A stretch of 9,309 bases of DNA from an uncultured Chloroflexota bacterium (GCA_903858085.1 CAIOHJ010000233.1:1-9309); one strand, 5' to 3'; numbered from the stretch's first letter, positions 1-7,440 are shown. Translations and numbers: made by a program. The notes: a model not told the origin generated them from the sequence alone.

Positions 1-1
1 C

Positions 2-145
2 CCAGCCCCCGCTTTCTTTGAACGCCACCGAGGCCACTATCGCTGGCAGCTGCTGCTGCGCGCCCCAGACCCAGCCGCTGTGCTGCGGGGGCTGGAGATC
101 CCCCTGGGCTGGCATGTGGACATCGACCCCCTCTCCCTTCTCTGA
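2..145 (+). CDS. priA: Primosomal protein N' (PriA helicase), C-terminal end only
   Basis: The window opens inside this gene; 47 codons are readable in the frame starting at base 2, ending with TGA at 143-145. The peptide contains RGHYRWQLLLRAPDP and ends WHVDIDPLSLL. This matches the known PriA C-terminus: a G-R/H-Y/F-R-W-Q-L-L-L segment, then a short helix, then a strand ending in a V-D-(V/I)-D-P motif. PriA is the DEAH-type 3'-5' helicase that reloads the replisome at stalled forks. The ATPase and zinc-binding parts lie upstream and cannot be seen. The stop codon sits inside the first unit of a 15-bp tandem repeat, so expansion of the repeat leaves the protein end unchanged. The identification rests on a short C-terminal signature, but one that is fairly distinctive. 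Confidence 0.72.
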   Translation, partial: PAPAFFERHRGHYRWQLLLRAPDPAAVLRGLEIPLGWHVDIDPLSLL

Positions 146-179
146 CCAGCCCTTCTCTGACCAGCCCTTCTCTGACCGA
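135..179. repeat. 15-bp tandem repeat, three copies, over the priA stop codon
   Basis: Three head-to-tail units of cccttctctgaccag lie at 135-149, 150-164 and 165-179. The first two are identical, and the third ends in ga instead of ag. Each unit contains TGA in the priA frame, so the stop codon is present three times. The unit length is a multiple of three. The array looks like a recent slippage or unequal-exchange expansion. Confidence 0.9.
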
Positions 180-217
180 CGCCGACATCCAGCTGGAATG
201 TCTGTTCCCCCCCCCCT

Positions 218-262
218 TTTCTGGACGAGGTATTTCTGGACGAGGTATTTCTGGACGAGGTG
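218..262. repeat. 15-bp tandem repeat, three copies, next to a C10 run
   Basis: Units of tttctggacgaggta lie at 218-232, 233-247 and 248-262; the last ends in g instead of a. Read in the frame of base 218 the array encodes (FLDEV)3. It starts one base after a homopolymer of ten C (207-216). It is unrelated in sequence to the array at 135-179 but has the same unit length and copy number. Confidence 0.9.
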
Positions 263-383
263 CTTGCTGCCGTGCTCGACGGTTGGATCCTCGACGAAAA
301 CAGCCTGCCCTGCGCGACAGGTACGGTTGCCCCACCAGATCCCGCCGCAGCAGAATCGTCAGGAATCCGCCGTTTTTGAACGC

Positions 384-412
384 TTGCCATCGTGCCCATC
401 CCCTGATATAAT
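384..412 (+). promoter_or_regulatory. Sigma-70-type promoter with extended -10, distal to the lipoprotein gene
   Basis: The -35 is TTGCCA (384-389), the spacer is 17 bp and the -10 is a perfect TATAAT (407-412), preceded by TGA, an extended -10 (TGn). Transcription would begin near 419 and give a leader of about 200 bases before the ATG at 622. It could alternatively serve an unrecognised small RNA in 419-600. Confidence 0.65.
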
Positions 413-515
413 GCAGACACGAAAGACAAGGAAAAAACGATCCCGGCTGACAGTGTTGTTTGAAAGTTGCCTGACCCTGCTGTCCGTTCAATCGTTTGAT
501 CAATTTTTACAGTTT

Positions 516-543
516 TTGCGAATGGCGAAAGATACAGTATACT
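516..543 (+). promoter_or_regulatory. Proximal promoter candidate for the lipoprotein gene
   Basis: The -35-like TTGCGA (516-521) is 16 bp from TATACT (538-543), in an AT-rich stretch. The start would be near 550, giving a leader of about 70 bases that contains a small hairpin (565-569 with 576-580). The -35 is weaker than that of the upstream candidate. Confidence 0.45.
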
Positions 544-621
544 GCTGTAGATTTCCCATCACGAGGACTGTGCAAAGTCCAAAAATATATTTCATGATTT
601 CCACGACAAAGGGAGGTTTCT

Positions 622-1158
622 ATGCTGAACCGGAGAATTTGGGTTGTAGCAATGGTCGCTCTGCTGGCGATGTCGGCCCTGGCCGGCTGTGCTATGGGCG
701 ATGTGGCAGCACCCGATCGTGAAGTCCCCATCAGCGTCGACGCAGCGCTGGAAGGGCAGAACGCCGGCCTGGCCGGCCTGATGAGCGGCCAGGTGACCTG
801 GAGCGAAGCCCAGCTGAGCAGCTTCCTCACCGAGCTTCTGCGCCAGAACACAGGCCCGAACCAGCCGATCGACGCCATCACCGTCTGGCTGGAACCGGAC
901 AACCACCTGCATGCCCGCATCGCCATGAAAGAAGGCGTGCTGCTGGGCGGCAACAACGTCGACGTCATGGGCACCGTCATGGTCGAAAACAACCAGGTGA
1001 TGGTCAACCTGACTTCGGCTGGCGCCAATGGCATGATGGTCAGCGGCCCGCTCATGGACCTGGTCAGCAGCTACATCAACGGCGCGTTGGGTGGCTTTGG
1101 TGTCGCCGCCTCTGTCACGACCGACAGCGGCAGCATCACGATTTCGATCGGTGGCTGA
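622..1158 (+). CDS. Putative membrane-anchored lipoprotein of unknown function
   Basis: A 178-aa protein with a clear lipoprotein signal: MLNRRIW, a hydrophobic core (residues 8-20), then the lipobox L20-A-G-C23. Cys23 would be lipidated and the rest would lie outside the cytoplasmic membrane. After a short linker, residues 50-178 alternate amphipathic and beta-like segments (DAITVWLEPDN, VDVMGTVMVENNQVMVNL) and end in a Gly/Ser/Thr-rich strand, SGSITISIGG. There are no Cys residues after position 23 and no catalytic motif I can recognise. The alternating strands with one central helix resemble small lipid-binding or DUF-type lipoproteins, but that is only an impression. The ATG is supported by GGAGG at 611-615. 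The gene appears monocistronic: two promoter candidates lie upstream and hairpins downstream. Confidence 0.85.
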   Translation: MLNRRIWVVAMVALLAMSALAGCAMGDVAAPDREVPISVDAALEGQNAGLAGLMSGQVTWSEAQLSSFLTELLRQNTGPNQPIDAITVWLEPDNHLHARIAMKEGVLLGGNNVDVMGTVMVENNQVMVNLTSAGANGMMVSGPLMDLVSSYINGALGGFGVAASVTTDSGSITISIGG

Positions 1159-1189
1159 TCGCTCGGCCTCTTTGAACAACTGAATACTC

Positions 1190-1246
1190 TGGTTTTGTAG
1201 CCTGCACACAGTCTCCTTCTGACCAGGGGTGCAGCCTGTAAAACCA
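1190..1246. repeat. Long inverted repeat (18-bp imperfect stem) downstream of the lipoprotein gene
   Basis: The arm at 1190-1207 pairs with 1229-1246. There are 18 positions with one C-C mismatch (1201/1235) and two G-U pairs (1197/1239 and 1198/1238), leaving a loop of about 21 bases (1208-1228). The stem starts 31 bases after the lipoprotein stop and has no T-run after it, so it is not a standard terminator. The compensating G-U pairs suggest a selected RNA fold, or an old palindromic element. It is followed within 5 bases by a second hairpin. Confidence 0.75.
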
Positions 1247-1250
1247 ATTC

Positions 1251-1290
1251 GAAAGCCCGGAAGCCATTCGCTGACCCGGGCTTTCGTTTG
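1251..1290 (+). terminator. Terminator-like hairpin before the PLP enzyme gene
   Basis: A perfect 10-bp stem, GAAAGCCCGG (1251-1260) with CCGGGCTTTC (1276-1285), encloses a 15-base loop. The tail GTTTG is only weakly T-rich, so termination may be inefficient or factor-assisted. It would separate the lipoprotein transcript from the next gene. The same hairpin on the minus strand has no useful T-run. Confidence 0.55.
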
Positions 1291-1339
1291 TCCGCTCCCT
1301 GAGGCTCACCCACACATTTTGCTGCGAGGAACATTGACG

Positions 1340-2479
1340 ATGGCCCCATTCTATGACTCCATTGAGCGGCCCACCCTCCTTCTGGATGCAGCGCGCGCCC
1401 GACGCAACATCACACGCATGGCTGAAAAAGCGCAGCGCAACCAGCTTCGTTTTCGCCCCCATTTCAAAACCCACCAGTCCGCCGCTGTCGGAGAGTGGTT
1501 CCGGGAGGCCGGCGTCACCGCCGCTACAGTCTCCTCGCTGGAGATGGCCCACTACTTCGCCGAACATGGTTGGAACGATCTGACCGTTGCTTTTCCCGCC
1601 AATCTGCGCCAGATCCACCTGATCAACGCGCTGGCGCAGCGGGTGCACCTGCAGCTGCTCGTCGAGCACCCTGTCGCCGCCCAATTTCTGGCCACACATC
1701 TGACGGCCCCGGCTGGCATCTGGATTGAAGTGGACGCCGGCTATGCGCGCAGCGGGCTCCGCTGGAACGACCGCGCACAGCTGACTGCACTGGCCAGAAC
1801 GCTTGCCGACTGCCCCACCCTCTCTTTGCGCGGCTTGCTGACCCACGCCGGAAATACCTACGCCGCCCGCTCCCCCGCTGAACTCGCCACAGCCTACCAG
1901 AGCACCGTCGACCGGCTCAACGATGCCCGCACCTGGCTGGCAACAGAGGGCTTTCCGGGGCTTGAAATCTCGATCGGGGATACCCCTGCCTGCAGCGTGC
2001 TCGACGATCTGGGTGCCGTCGACGAGATCCGGCCAGGCAATTTCGTCTTCTACGACTGGATGCAGGTCGAAATCGGCGCCTGCCACGCCGACGACGTCGC
2101 CACCGTGGTGGCCTGCCCGGTGGTCTCCATCCACCCCGAACGCAACGATCTGATCCTCTACGGCGGTGCCGTCCATCTTTCCAAAGAGAGTCTGCTCAGC
2201 CGCAAGGGGCAGCTGACCTTTGGGGCCGTGGTGCTGCTGACCGAACAGGGCTGGAGCGCGCCGCTGGAAGATGTCTGGGTCCGCTCGGTTTCGCAAGAGC
2301 ATGGTGTTGTCCACGCCGAAGGAGCTGCCTTTGCCACGCTCCTCCACACAGCCCAGGTGGGGGGGCTGCTCGGCGTCCTCCCTGTCCACTCCTGCCTGAC
2401 CGCCGATCTCTTCAAGCAGTACCGCACTTTGGAGGGCCAGACCCTGAGCATGGCACCGATTCCAGGTTCGTTGGGGTGA
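1340..2479 (+). CDS. PLP-dependent D-threonine aldolase / D-serine dehydratase-like enzyme
   Basis: A 379-aa protein of the fold-type III (alanine-racemase-like) DSD1 / D-threonine aldolase family. RPHFKTHQ (39-46) holds the likely PLP lysine, K43. IEVDAGYARSG (129-139) and LTHAGNTY (167-174) are barrel segments. SIGDTPACS (211-219) is the phosphate-binding loop, and EIRPGNFVFYD (229-239) is conserved. Near the end, VLPVHSC (H350, C352) matches the His-x-Cys metal site seen in D-serine dehydratase-type members. Family enzymes cleave D-threonine or related D-3-hydroxyamino acids to glycine and an aldehyde, or deaminate D-serine; the sequence alone does not decide which. The ATG at 1340 is preferred because conserved sequence starts there and GAGGA lies at 1325-1329. 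An in-frame ATG at 1229 would place the hairpin at 1251-1285 inside the gene. It has no functional link to the ribosomal genes downstream. Confidence 0.88.
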   Translation: MAPFYDSIERPTLLLDAARARRNITRMAEKAQRNQLRFRPHFKTHQSAAVGEWFREAGVTAATVSSLEMAHYFAEHGWNDLTVAFPANLRQIHLINALAQRVHLQLLVEHPVAAQFLATHLTAPAGIWIEVDAGYARSGLRWNDRAQLTALARTLADCPTLSLRGLLTHAGNTYAARSPAELATAYQSTVDRLNDARTWLATEGFPGLEISIGDTPACSVLDDLGAVDEIRPGNFVFYDWMQVEIGACHADDVATVVACPVVSIHPERNDLILYGGAVHLSKESLLSRKGQLTFGAVVLLTEQGWSAPLEDVWVRSVSQEHGVVHAEGAAFATLLHTAQVGGLLGVLPVHSCLTADLFKQYRTLEGQTLSMAPIPGSLG

Positions 2480-2512
2480 CCCACTTTGGTTTGCATTCAA
2501 GGGCCAGTCGAT

Positions 2513-2542
2513 TTGACCTTTTTTACAACCTGATGCTATAGT
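2513..2542 (+). promoter_or_regulatory. Strong promoter for the rpsL-rpsG(-fusA) transcript
   Basis: The -35 is TTGACC (2513-2518), the spacer 18 bp and the -10 TATAGT (2537-2542), preceded by TGC, an extended -10. It lies 33 bases after the previous stop and about 80 bases before the rpsL start. The predicted start is near 2549. Confidence 0.7.
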
Positions 2543-2550
2543 TTCTTTTC

Positions 2551-2599
2551 GTGGGTATTCCAAACTCACCTGCGTGTATCAAGTTTCGCAGGAGTGCGA
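2551..2599 (+). promoter_or_regulatory. rpsL leader with two small hairpins, one with a GGAG loop
   Basis: Hairpin A pairs 2551-2556 with 2564-2569 (six pairs, one G-U). Hairpin B is a perfect 5-bp stem, TCGCA (2586-2590) with TGCGA (2595-2599), and its tetraloop is GGAG. The true ribosome binding site (GGAGGG, 2613-2618) follows 14 bases later. Str operons are known to be autoregulated by a ribosomal protein in E. coli, though at a different site. A control role here is inference. Confidence 0.35.
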
Positions 2600-2622
2600 T
2601 TCAAGTCAAATTGGAGGGACGT

Positions 2623-3099
2623 TTGCCGACCATCAACCAACTGGTCCGCAAGGGCCGCAGAGACGTGGCAAAAAAAGAAAAAGCACCGGCACTGCGCTTC
2701 ACACAGAACACATTGACCGGCCGGACCCGGCGTATGAAGCTGGGCAACCCACAAAAGCGCGGTGTCTGCACCCAGGTGCGCACCACAACCCCCAAAAAAC
2801 CAAACTCTGCGTTGCGCAAAGTGGCTCGTGTACGTCTTTCCAACGGCATCGAAGTCACCGCCTACATCCCCGGAGAAGGACACAACCTGCAGGAGCACAG
2901 CGTCGTTCTGGTGCGCGGCGGACGTGTCAAGGACCTGCCCGGCGTGCGCTACCATATTGTGCGCGGGGCTCTGGACAGCCAAGGGGTCGACAAACGCAAA
3001 CGCGGGCGCAGCAAATATGGGACCAAACGCCCCAAGGCAGGCGCCCCTGTCGCAGCGGCCAAGGGCGCCAAGGGCGGCGCCAAGAGCACCCGAAAATAG
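2623..3099 (+). CDS. rpsL: 30S ribosomal protein S12
   Basis: Protein of the decoding centre of the small subunit, 158 aa. It starts PTINQLVRKGR and contains NPQKRGVCTQVRTTTPKKPNSALRKV (42-67, central KKPNSA at 58-63), GEGHNLQEHSVVLVRGG and GRVKDLPGVRYH, ending in the RSKYGTKRPKA block. The start is TTG at 2623, chosen because the conserved N-terminus begins exactly there and GGAGGG (2613-2618) is well placed. Between PAL (22-24) and PQKRG there are 15 more residues than in E. coli, as in Gram-positive-type S12. A 19-residue Ala/Gly/Lys tail follows the usual end. The lysines and proline where streptomycin resistance mutations arise are wild-type. It is first in the str transcript, 16 bases before rpsG. 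Confidence 0.97.
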   Translation: MPTINQLVRKGRRDVAKKEKAPALRFTQNTLTGRTRRMKLGNPQKRGVCTQVRTTTPKKPNSALRKVARVRLSNGIEVTAYIPGEGHNLQEHSVVLVRGGRVKDLPGVRYHIVRGALDSQGVDKRKRGRSKYGTKRPKAGAPVAAAKGAKGGAKSTRK

Positions 3100-3115
3100 T
3101 TAAAAAGGTGGATTC

Positions 3116-3583
3116 ATGCGAAGAAACCGTGCTGAATTACGCAGTGTGACGCCAGACCCTCGCTACCACAGCCAGGTCGTGGCCAAGTTTATTAACAATG
3201 TGATGGAACGGGGCAAGAAAAGCCTGGCTGCCAGCATTGTCTACAATGCACTCGCCCAGATCGAAGAACGCACCAAGCGGCCTGGCTTGGAGGTCTTTGA
3301 AGACGCGCTCAAAAATGCCACGCCGCTGGTAGAGGTAAAGCCACGCCGCGTCGGCGGCGCTACCTACCAGATCCCGATGGAAATCGGCTCGTCGCGGCGA
3401 CAGGCTTTGGCCATGCGCTGGCTGATCGAAAATGCCCGCAAACGGAGCGGCCGCGACATGGCCGCCCGTCTGGCAGGTGAACTCATCGATGCAGCCCGCA
3501 ACGAAGGCTCAACGATCAAAAAGCGCGAAGATACCCACCGGATGGCTGAAGCCAACCAGGCATTTGCCCACTTCCGCTACTGA
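3116..3583 (+). CDS. rpsG: 30S ribosomal protein S7
   Basis: A 155-aa primary binder of the 16S rRNA 3' major domain that nucleates the head of the small subunit and contacts the E-site tRNA. Typical features are the basic N-terminus with PDPRYHS (14-20), the helix FINNVMERGKK, the loop VEVKPRRVGGATYQIP (72-87) and the C-terminal stretch KKREDTHRMAEANQAFAHFRY. Length is normal. The ATG at 3116 is preceded by AAGGTGG (3105-3111), four bases away, only 16 bases after rpsL, so the two are co-transcribed. In contrast to many str operons, the gap to fusA is long (261 bases). Confidence 0.97.
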   Translation: MRRNRAELRSVTPDPRYHSQVVAKFINNVMERGKKSLAASIVYNALAQIEERTKRPGLEVFEDALKNATPLVEVKPRRVGGATYQIPMEIGSSRRQALAMRWLIENARKRSGRDMAARLAGELIDAARNEGSTIKKREDTHRMAEANQAFAHFRY

Positions 3584-3844
3584 GACCGTCTACAGGCAGT
3601 CCCGCAGCGGTTGATTTGGTTGCAAAATCAGCGCTGACAACTGGGTGTCATCCGCACAAATCAGGGTCGCTACCCATCAGGGGCACCCTGGCAGGATGCG
3701 GTGCCCGCCCGCAGATGAATTGCTCCCTTCTTTTTGCGACAGCGTCTTAGCGCGCCGTGCATAGACCGAGCAAGGTTCATTTGTCGGCATCGGCGCCGCA
3801 TCATTTTGTTTGTGTGAAATTGGAGCATGGGTAAGGACGAACTT
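3584..3844. other. rpsG-fusA intergenic region with several hairpins
   Basis: No gene is seen in these 261 bases. Three hairpins are visible. TGATTT (3612-3617) pairs with AAATCA (3625-3630). TGACA (3635-3639) pairs with TGTCA (3646-3650). A 7-bp stem GGGCACC (3681-3687) pairs with GGTGCCC (3700-3706). None is followed by a T-run, so none is a clear intrinsic terminator. A possible -35 (TTGCGA, 3734-3739) has no good -10 at normal spacing. The region could be a structured leader for fusA, or a processing or attenuation site. Confidence 0.5.
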
Positions 3845-5938
3845 ATGGCGAACGAATATCCGATCGAAAGAATGCGCAACATCGGCATCATTGCCCATAT
3901 TGACGCAGGCAAAACCACCACGACAGAACGAATTCTTTTTTATTCCGGCCGGATCCATCGGATGGGGGAAGTCCACGAAGGAACAGCCGTGACCGACTGG
4001 ATGGTGCAAGAACGCGAACGGGGCATCACCATCACCGCAGCCGCGATCACCACCTCCTGGACCGACCGCACCACCGGCGAAGAGTGCCAGATCAACCTGA
4101 TCGATACCCCGGGCCACATTGACTTTACAGCAGAAGTGCAGCGCAGCTTGCGCGTGCTCGACGGCGGGGTCGTCGTCTTCGACGCGGTCGCAGGCGTCGA
4201 GCCCCAATCCGAAACAGTCTGGCGCCAGGCCGACCGCTACGAAGTGCCGCGCATCTGCTTCGTCAACAAAATGGATCGAGTTGGCGCCAGCTTTGAGCGG
4301 ACCATTGAGATGATCGTCGACCGCCTGGGCGCCAACCCTCTCCCAATTCAGCTGCCGCTCGGCGTCGAAGACCAGTTCAAAGGGGTCATCGACCTCTTCA
4401 CGATGAAGGCCTATGTCTTCTCGGATGAGCTGGGTGCCTCGCCCACCATCGTCGAAATCCCCGACGACTACAGCGAGGCCGCCGCCGCCGCACGTGAGCA
4501 GCTGGTCGAGCGCGTCGCTGAAACCGACGATACGCTGACGCTCAAATTCCTGGAAGGCGAGGAGATCACCAACCAGGAACTCTATGCAGCACTGCGCAAA
4601 GCGGTCTGCAGCAACAAACTTGTCCCGATTCTTTGCGGCACTGCGCTGCGCAACAAGGGGGTCCAGCTGCTGCTCGATGCAGTGGTTCGCTACTTGCCCA
4701 GCCCCATCGATGTGCCACCGGTCCAAGGGGTCAACAGCGACACCGGTATCGAGGAGGCGCGCGAATCTGACGCCAGACAGCCTTTCTCCGGGCTGGTCTT
4801 CAAAATTGTCACCGACCCCTTCGTCGGCCGGCTGGCCTATGTGCGCGTCTACTCCGGCGTGCTGCGCTCGGGCGAAACCGTCTACAACTCCAACCGCAGC
4901 AAACGGGAACGCATCGGCCGGATCGTGCGCATGCACGCAGACAAGCGCGAGGACATCAAGGAGGTCTACGCTGGAGACATTGCAGCCATCGTGGGCCCCA
5001 AAGACTCCTATACGGGCGAAACACTCTGCGACCCCAAAACCCCCATCACACTCGAAACCATCGAATTCCCCGAACCTGTGATCAAGGTCGCCGTCGAACC
5101 CAAATCCAAGGGAGACCAGGACAAGCTCACCGATGCCCTGATCAAACTGGCAGAAGAAGATCCCACCTTCCGCGTCCAGTACGACGACCAGACCGGACAG
5201 ACGGTCATCTCGGGAATGGGTGAGCTTCACCTGGACATCATCGTAGACCGTCTGAAGCGTGAGTTCCGGGTCCAGTGCAATGTAGGCCGCCCGCAGGTCG
5301 CCTATCGCGAAACCATCACCCGGCAGGTCAAAATCGAAGGGCGCTTTGTCCGCCAGTCGGGCGGGCGCGGCCAGTACGGCCACGTCTGGCTGGAACTCCA
5401 ACCCAACCCGCCAGGAAGCGGATTTGTCTTCGAGGACCGCATTGTCGGCGGTGTGGTGCCCCGCGAGTACATCACCCCCGTTCAAAAAGGGGTGGTGGAA
5501 GCCATGGAAAGTGGCGTCCTGGCCGGTTACCCCGTCGTCGATGTCAAGGTGGCCCTGATCGACGGCAGCTACCATGAGGTGGACTCCAGCGAAATGGCCT
5601 TCAAAATTGCTGGCAGCATGGCATTCAAAGAAGGCACCCAGAAAGCAGGCCCGATCCTGCTCGAACCGATGATGAAGGTCGAGACGACAGTCCCCGATGA
5701 GTACGTCGGCGATGTCGTCGGCAATTTCTCGTCGCGGCGAGGGATGGTCGAAGGGATGGAGTCGCGCAGCGGCAATGTGCAGATCGTCCGAGCACTGGTT
5801 CCTCTGGCTGAAATGTTTGGCTATGCCACTGACCTGCGTTCGATGACCAGCGGACGTGGCAGCTTCGGCATGCAATTTGAAAAGTACATGCCGGTAAGCC
5901 AGAGCATTGCTGAAAAGGTGCTCAAAGGGCTCGCCTGA
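3845..5938 (+). CDS. fusA: Translation elongation factor G (EF-G)
   Basis: A 697-aa translocase GTPase that moves tRNA-mRNA after peptide transfer and helps recycle ribosomes. The G domain shows AHIDAGKT (17-24), RERGITI (57-63, switch I Thr62), DTPGH (87-91) and NKMD (141-144). The later domains include GSGFVFEDRIVGGVVPREYI (domain IV) and the C-terminal SMTSGRGSFGMQFEKYMPV. Length and motifs are those of canonical EF-G. An ATG at 3827 is in frame, but its GGAG is only one base away. The ATG at 3845 has AAGGA (3833-3837) at 7 bases and gives the usual MANEYPIERMRNIGI start. A strong terminator follows 12 bases after the stop. Confidence 0.97.
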   Translation: MANEYPIERMRNIGIIAHIDAGKTTTTERILFYSGRIHRMGEVHEGTAVTDWMVQERERGITITAAAITTSWTDRTTGEECQINLIDTPGHIDFTAEVQRSLRVLDGGVVVFDAVAGVEPQSETVWRQADRYEVPRICFVNKMDRVGASFERTIEMIVDRLGANPLPIQLPLGVEDQFKGVIDLFTMKAYVFSDELGASPTIVEIPDDYSEAAAAAREQLVERVAETDDTLTLKFLEGEEITNQELYAALRKAVCSNKLVPILCGTALRNKGVQLLLDAVVRYLPSPIDVPPVQGVNSDTGIEEARESDARQPFSGLVFKIVTDPFVGRLAYVRVYSGVLRSGETVYNSNRSKRERIGRIVRMHADKREDIKEVYAGDIAAIVGPKDSYTGETLCDPKTPITLETIEFPEPVIKVAVEPKSKGDQDKLTDALIKLAEEDPTFRVQYDDQTGQTVISGMGELHLDIIVDRLKREFRVQCNVGRPQVAYRETITRQVKIEGRFVRQSGGRGQYGHVWLELQPNPPGSGFVFEDRIVGGVVPREYITPVQKGVVEAMESGVLAGYPVVDVKVALIDGSYHEVDSSEMAFKIAGSMAFKEGTQKAGPILLEPMMKVETTVPDEYVGDVVGNFSSRRGMVEGMESRSGNVQIVRALVPLAEMFGYATDLRSMTSGRGSFGMQFEKYMPVSQSIAEKVLKGLA

Positions 5939-5950
5939 TCGTCAGAAACT

Positions 5951-5987
5951 GCCGGCGGGCAACGCATGTTGCCCGCCGGCTTTTTTG
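5951..5987 (+). terminator. Strong intrinsic terminator after fusA
   Basis: A perfect 13-bp GC-rich stem, GCCGGCGGGCAAC (5951-5963) with GTTGCCCGCCGGC (5968-5980), has a GCAT loop and six T (5981-5986). It ends the fusA transcript and uncouples it from tuf. Confidence 0.95.
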
Positions 5988-6022
5988 TTGGCCCCGCTCT
6001 CGTTTTTTGTCAAGTCCACAAT

Positions 6023-6051
6023 TTGGCGATCGACAACAGCTCAAGTATACT
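6023..6051 (+). promoter_or_regulatory. Promoter for tuf
   Basis: The -35-like TTGGCG (6023-6028) is 17 bp from TATACT (6046-6051), just after the fusA terminator. The start would be near 6058, giving a tuf leader of about 180 bases. An overlapping TATAAA (6051-6056) could act as an alternative -10. EF-Tu is the most abundant bacterial protein, so its own promoter after a terminator makes sense. Confidence 0.6.
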
Positions 6052-6114
6052 ATAAAGCTTGTGGCAACCGACGCGATCCGTTGTCCACAGACAGTTTTTG
6101 CCTTGCACTGAACG

Positions 6115-6154
6115 AGCTTGATTCGACAAGCTTGACGATGAAATTGACTCGACA
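6115..6154 (+). promoter_or_regulatory. tuf leader hairpin and short direct repeat
   Basis: AGCTTG (6115-6120) pairs perfectly with CAAGCT (6127-6132) around a six-base loop. A direct repeat, TTGATTCGACA (6118-6128) and TTGACTCGACA (6144-6154), matches at 10 of 11 bases with a period of 26. No open frame with a ribosome binding site is seen in this leader. A regulatory role is inference. Confidence 0.3.
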
Positions 6155-6240
6155 GTGTCCATGTGCCATCAAAAAAATAAACGAGCGACTGTTTTATCCA
6201 AAAAACGACGCTGAATGAACCAGTGTAGGAGGATGGGTGT

Positions 6241-7440
<1,200 letters not shown>

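Larger units (their letters stand above)
146..621. other. Gene-poor stretch between priA and the lipoprotein gene
   Basis: I see no convincing gene in these 476 bases. The long open frame crossing it on the + strand (18-722) runs through the end of priA and into the lipoprotein in the wrong frame, and has no ribosome binding site. The first part is GC-rich and holds the rest of the 15-bp array, a run of ten C (207-216) and a second 15-bp array (218-262). A stop-free frame at 176-379 encodes FLDEV three times followed by LAAVLDGWILDEN, but it has no start codon and may be a gene remnant. From about 380 the DNA becomes AT-rich and carries two promoter candidates aimed at the lipoprotein gene. 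Confidence 0.6.

Noticed and set aside
135..262. CRISPR-like array
   Set aside because: The units are 15 bp, directly adjacent without spacers and present only three times each; they are simple tandem repeats.
18..722. Long + strand open frame of 234 codons
   Set aside because: It overlaps priA and the lipoprotein in the wrong frame, is rich in Cys/Ser/Pro/Arg repeats and has no ribosome binding site.
1172..1200. Promoter for the PLP enzyme (TTGAAC with TTGTAG)
   Set aside because: The -10 matches poorly and overlaps the stem of the inverted repeat; no convincing alternative was found.
1229..1339. Upstream in-frame ATG extending the PLP enzyme by 37 residues
   Set aside because: The extension overlaps both hairpins, has no Shine-Dalgarno sequence and no family-like sequence; GAGGA fits the ATG at 1340.
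1136..2569. 477-codon minus-strand open frame opposite the PLP enzyme
   Set aside because: The + strand protein shows PLP-lysine, phosphate loop and His-x-Cys motifs; the antisense frame shows none and crosses hairpins and the rpsL promoter.
3677..5875. 732-codon open frame on the minus strand opposite fusA
   Set aside because: It is a shadow of the codon bias of fusA: His/Asp/Gly/Val-rich with no recognisable domain. EF-G on the + strand is certain.
5907..6218. 103-codon + strand open frame between fusA and tuf
   Set aside because: It begins inside fusA, runs through the strong terminator and the tuf promoter, and has no ribosome binding site.
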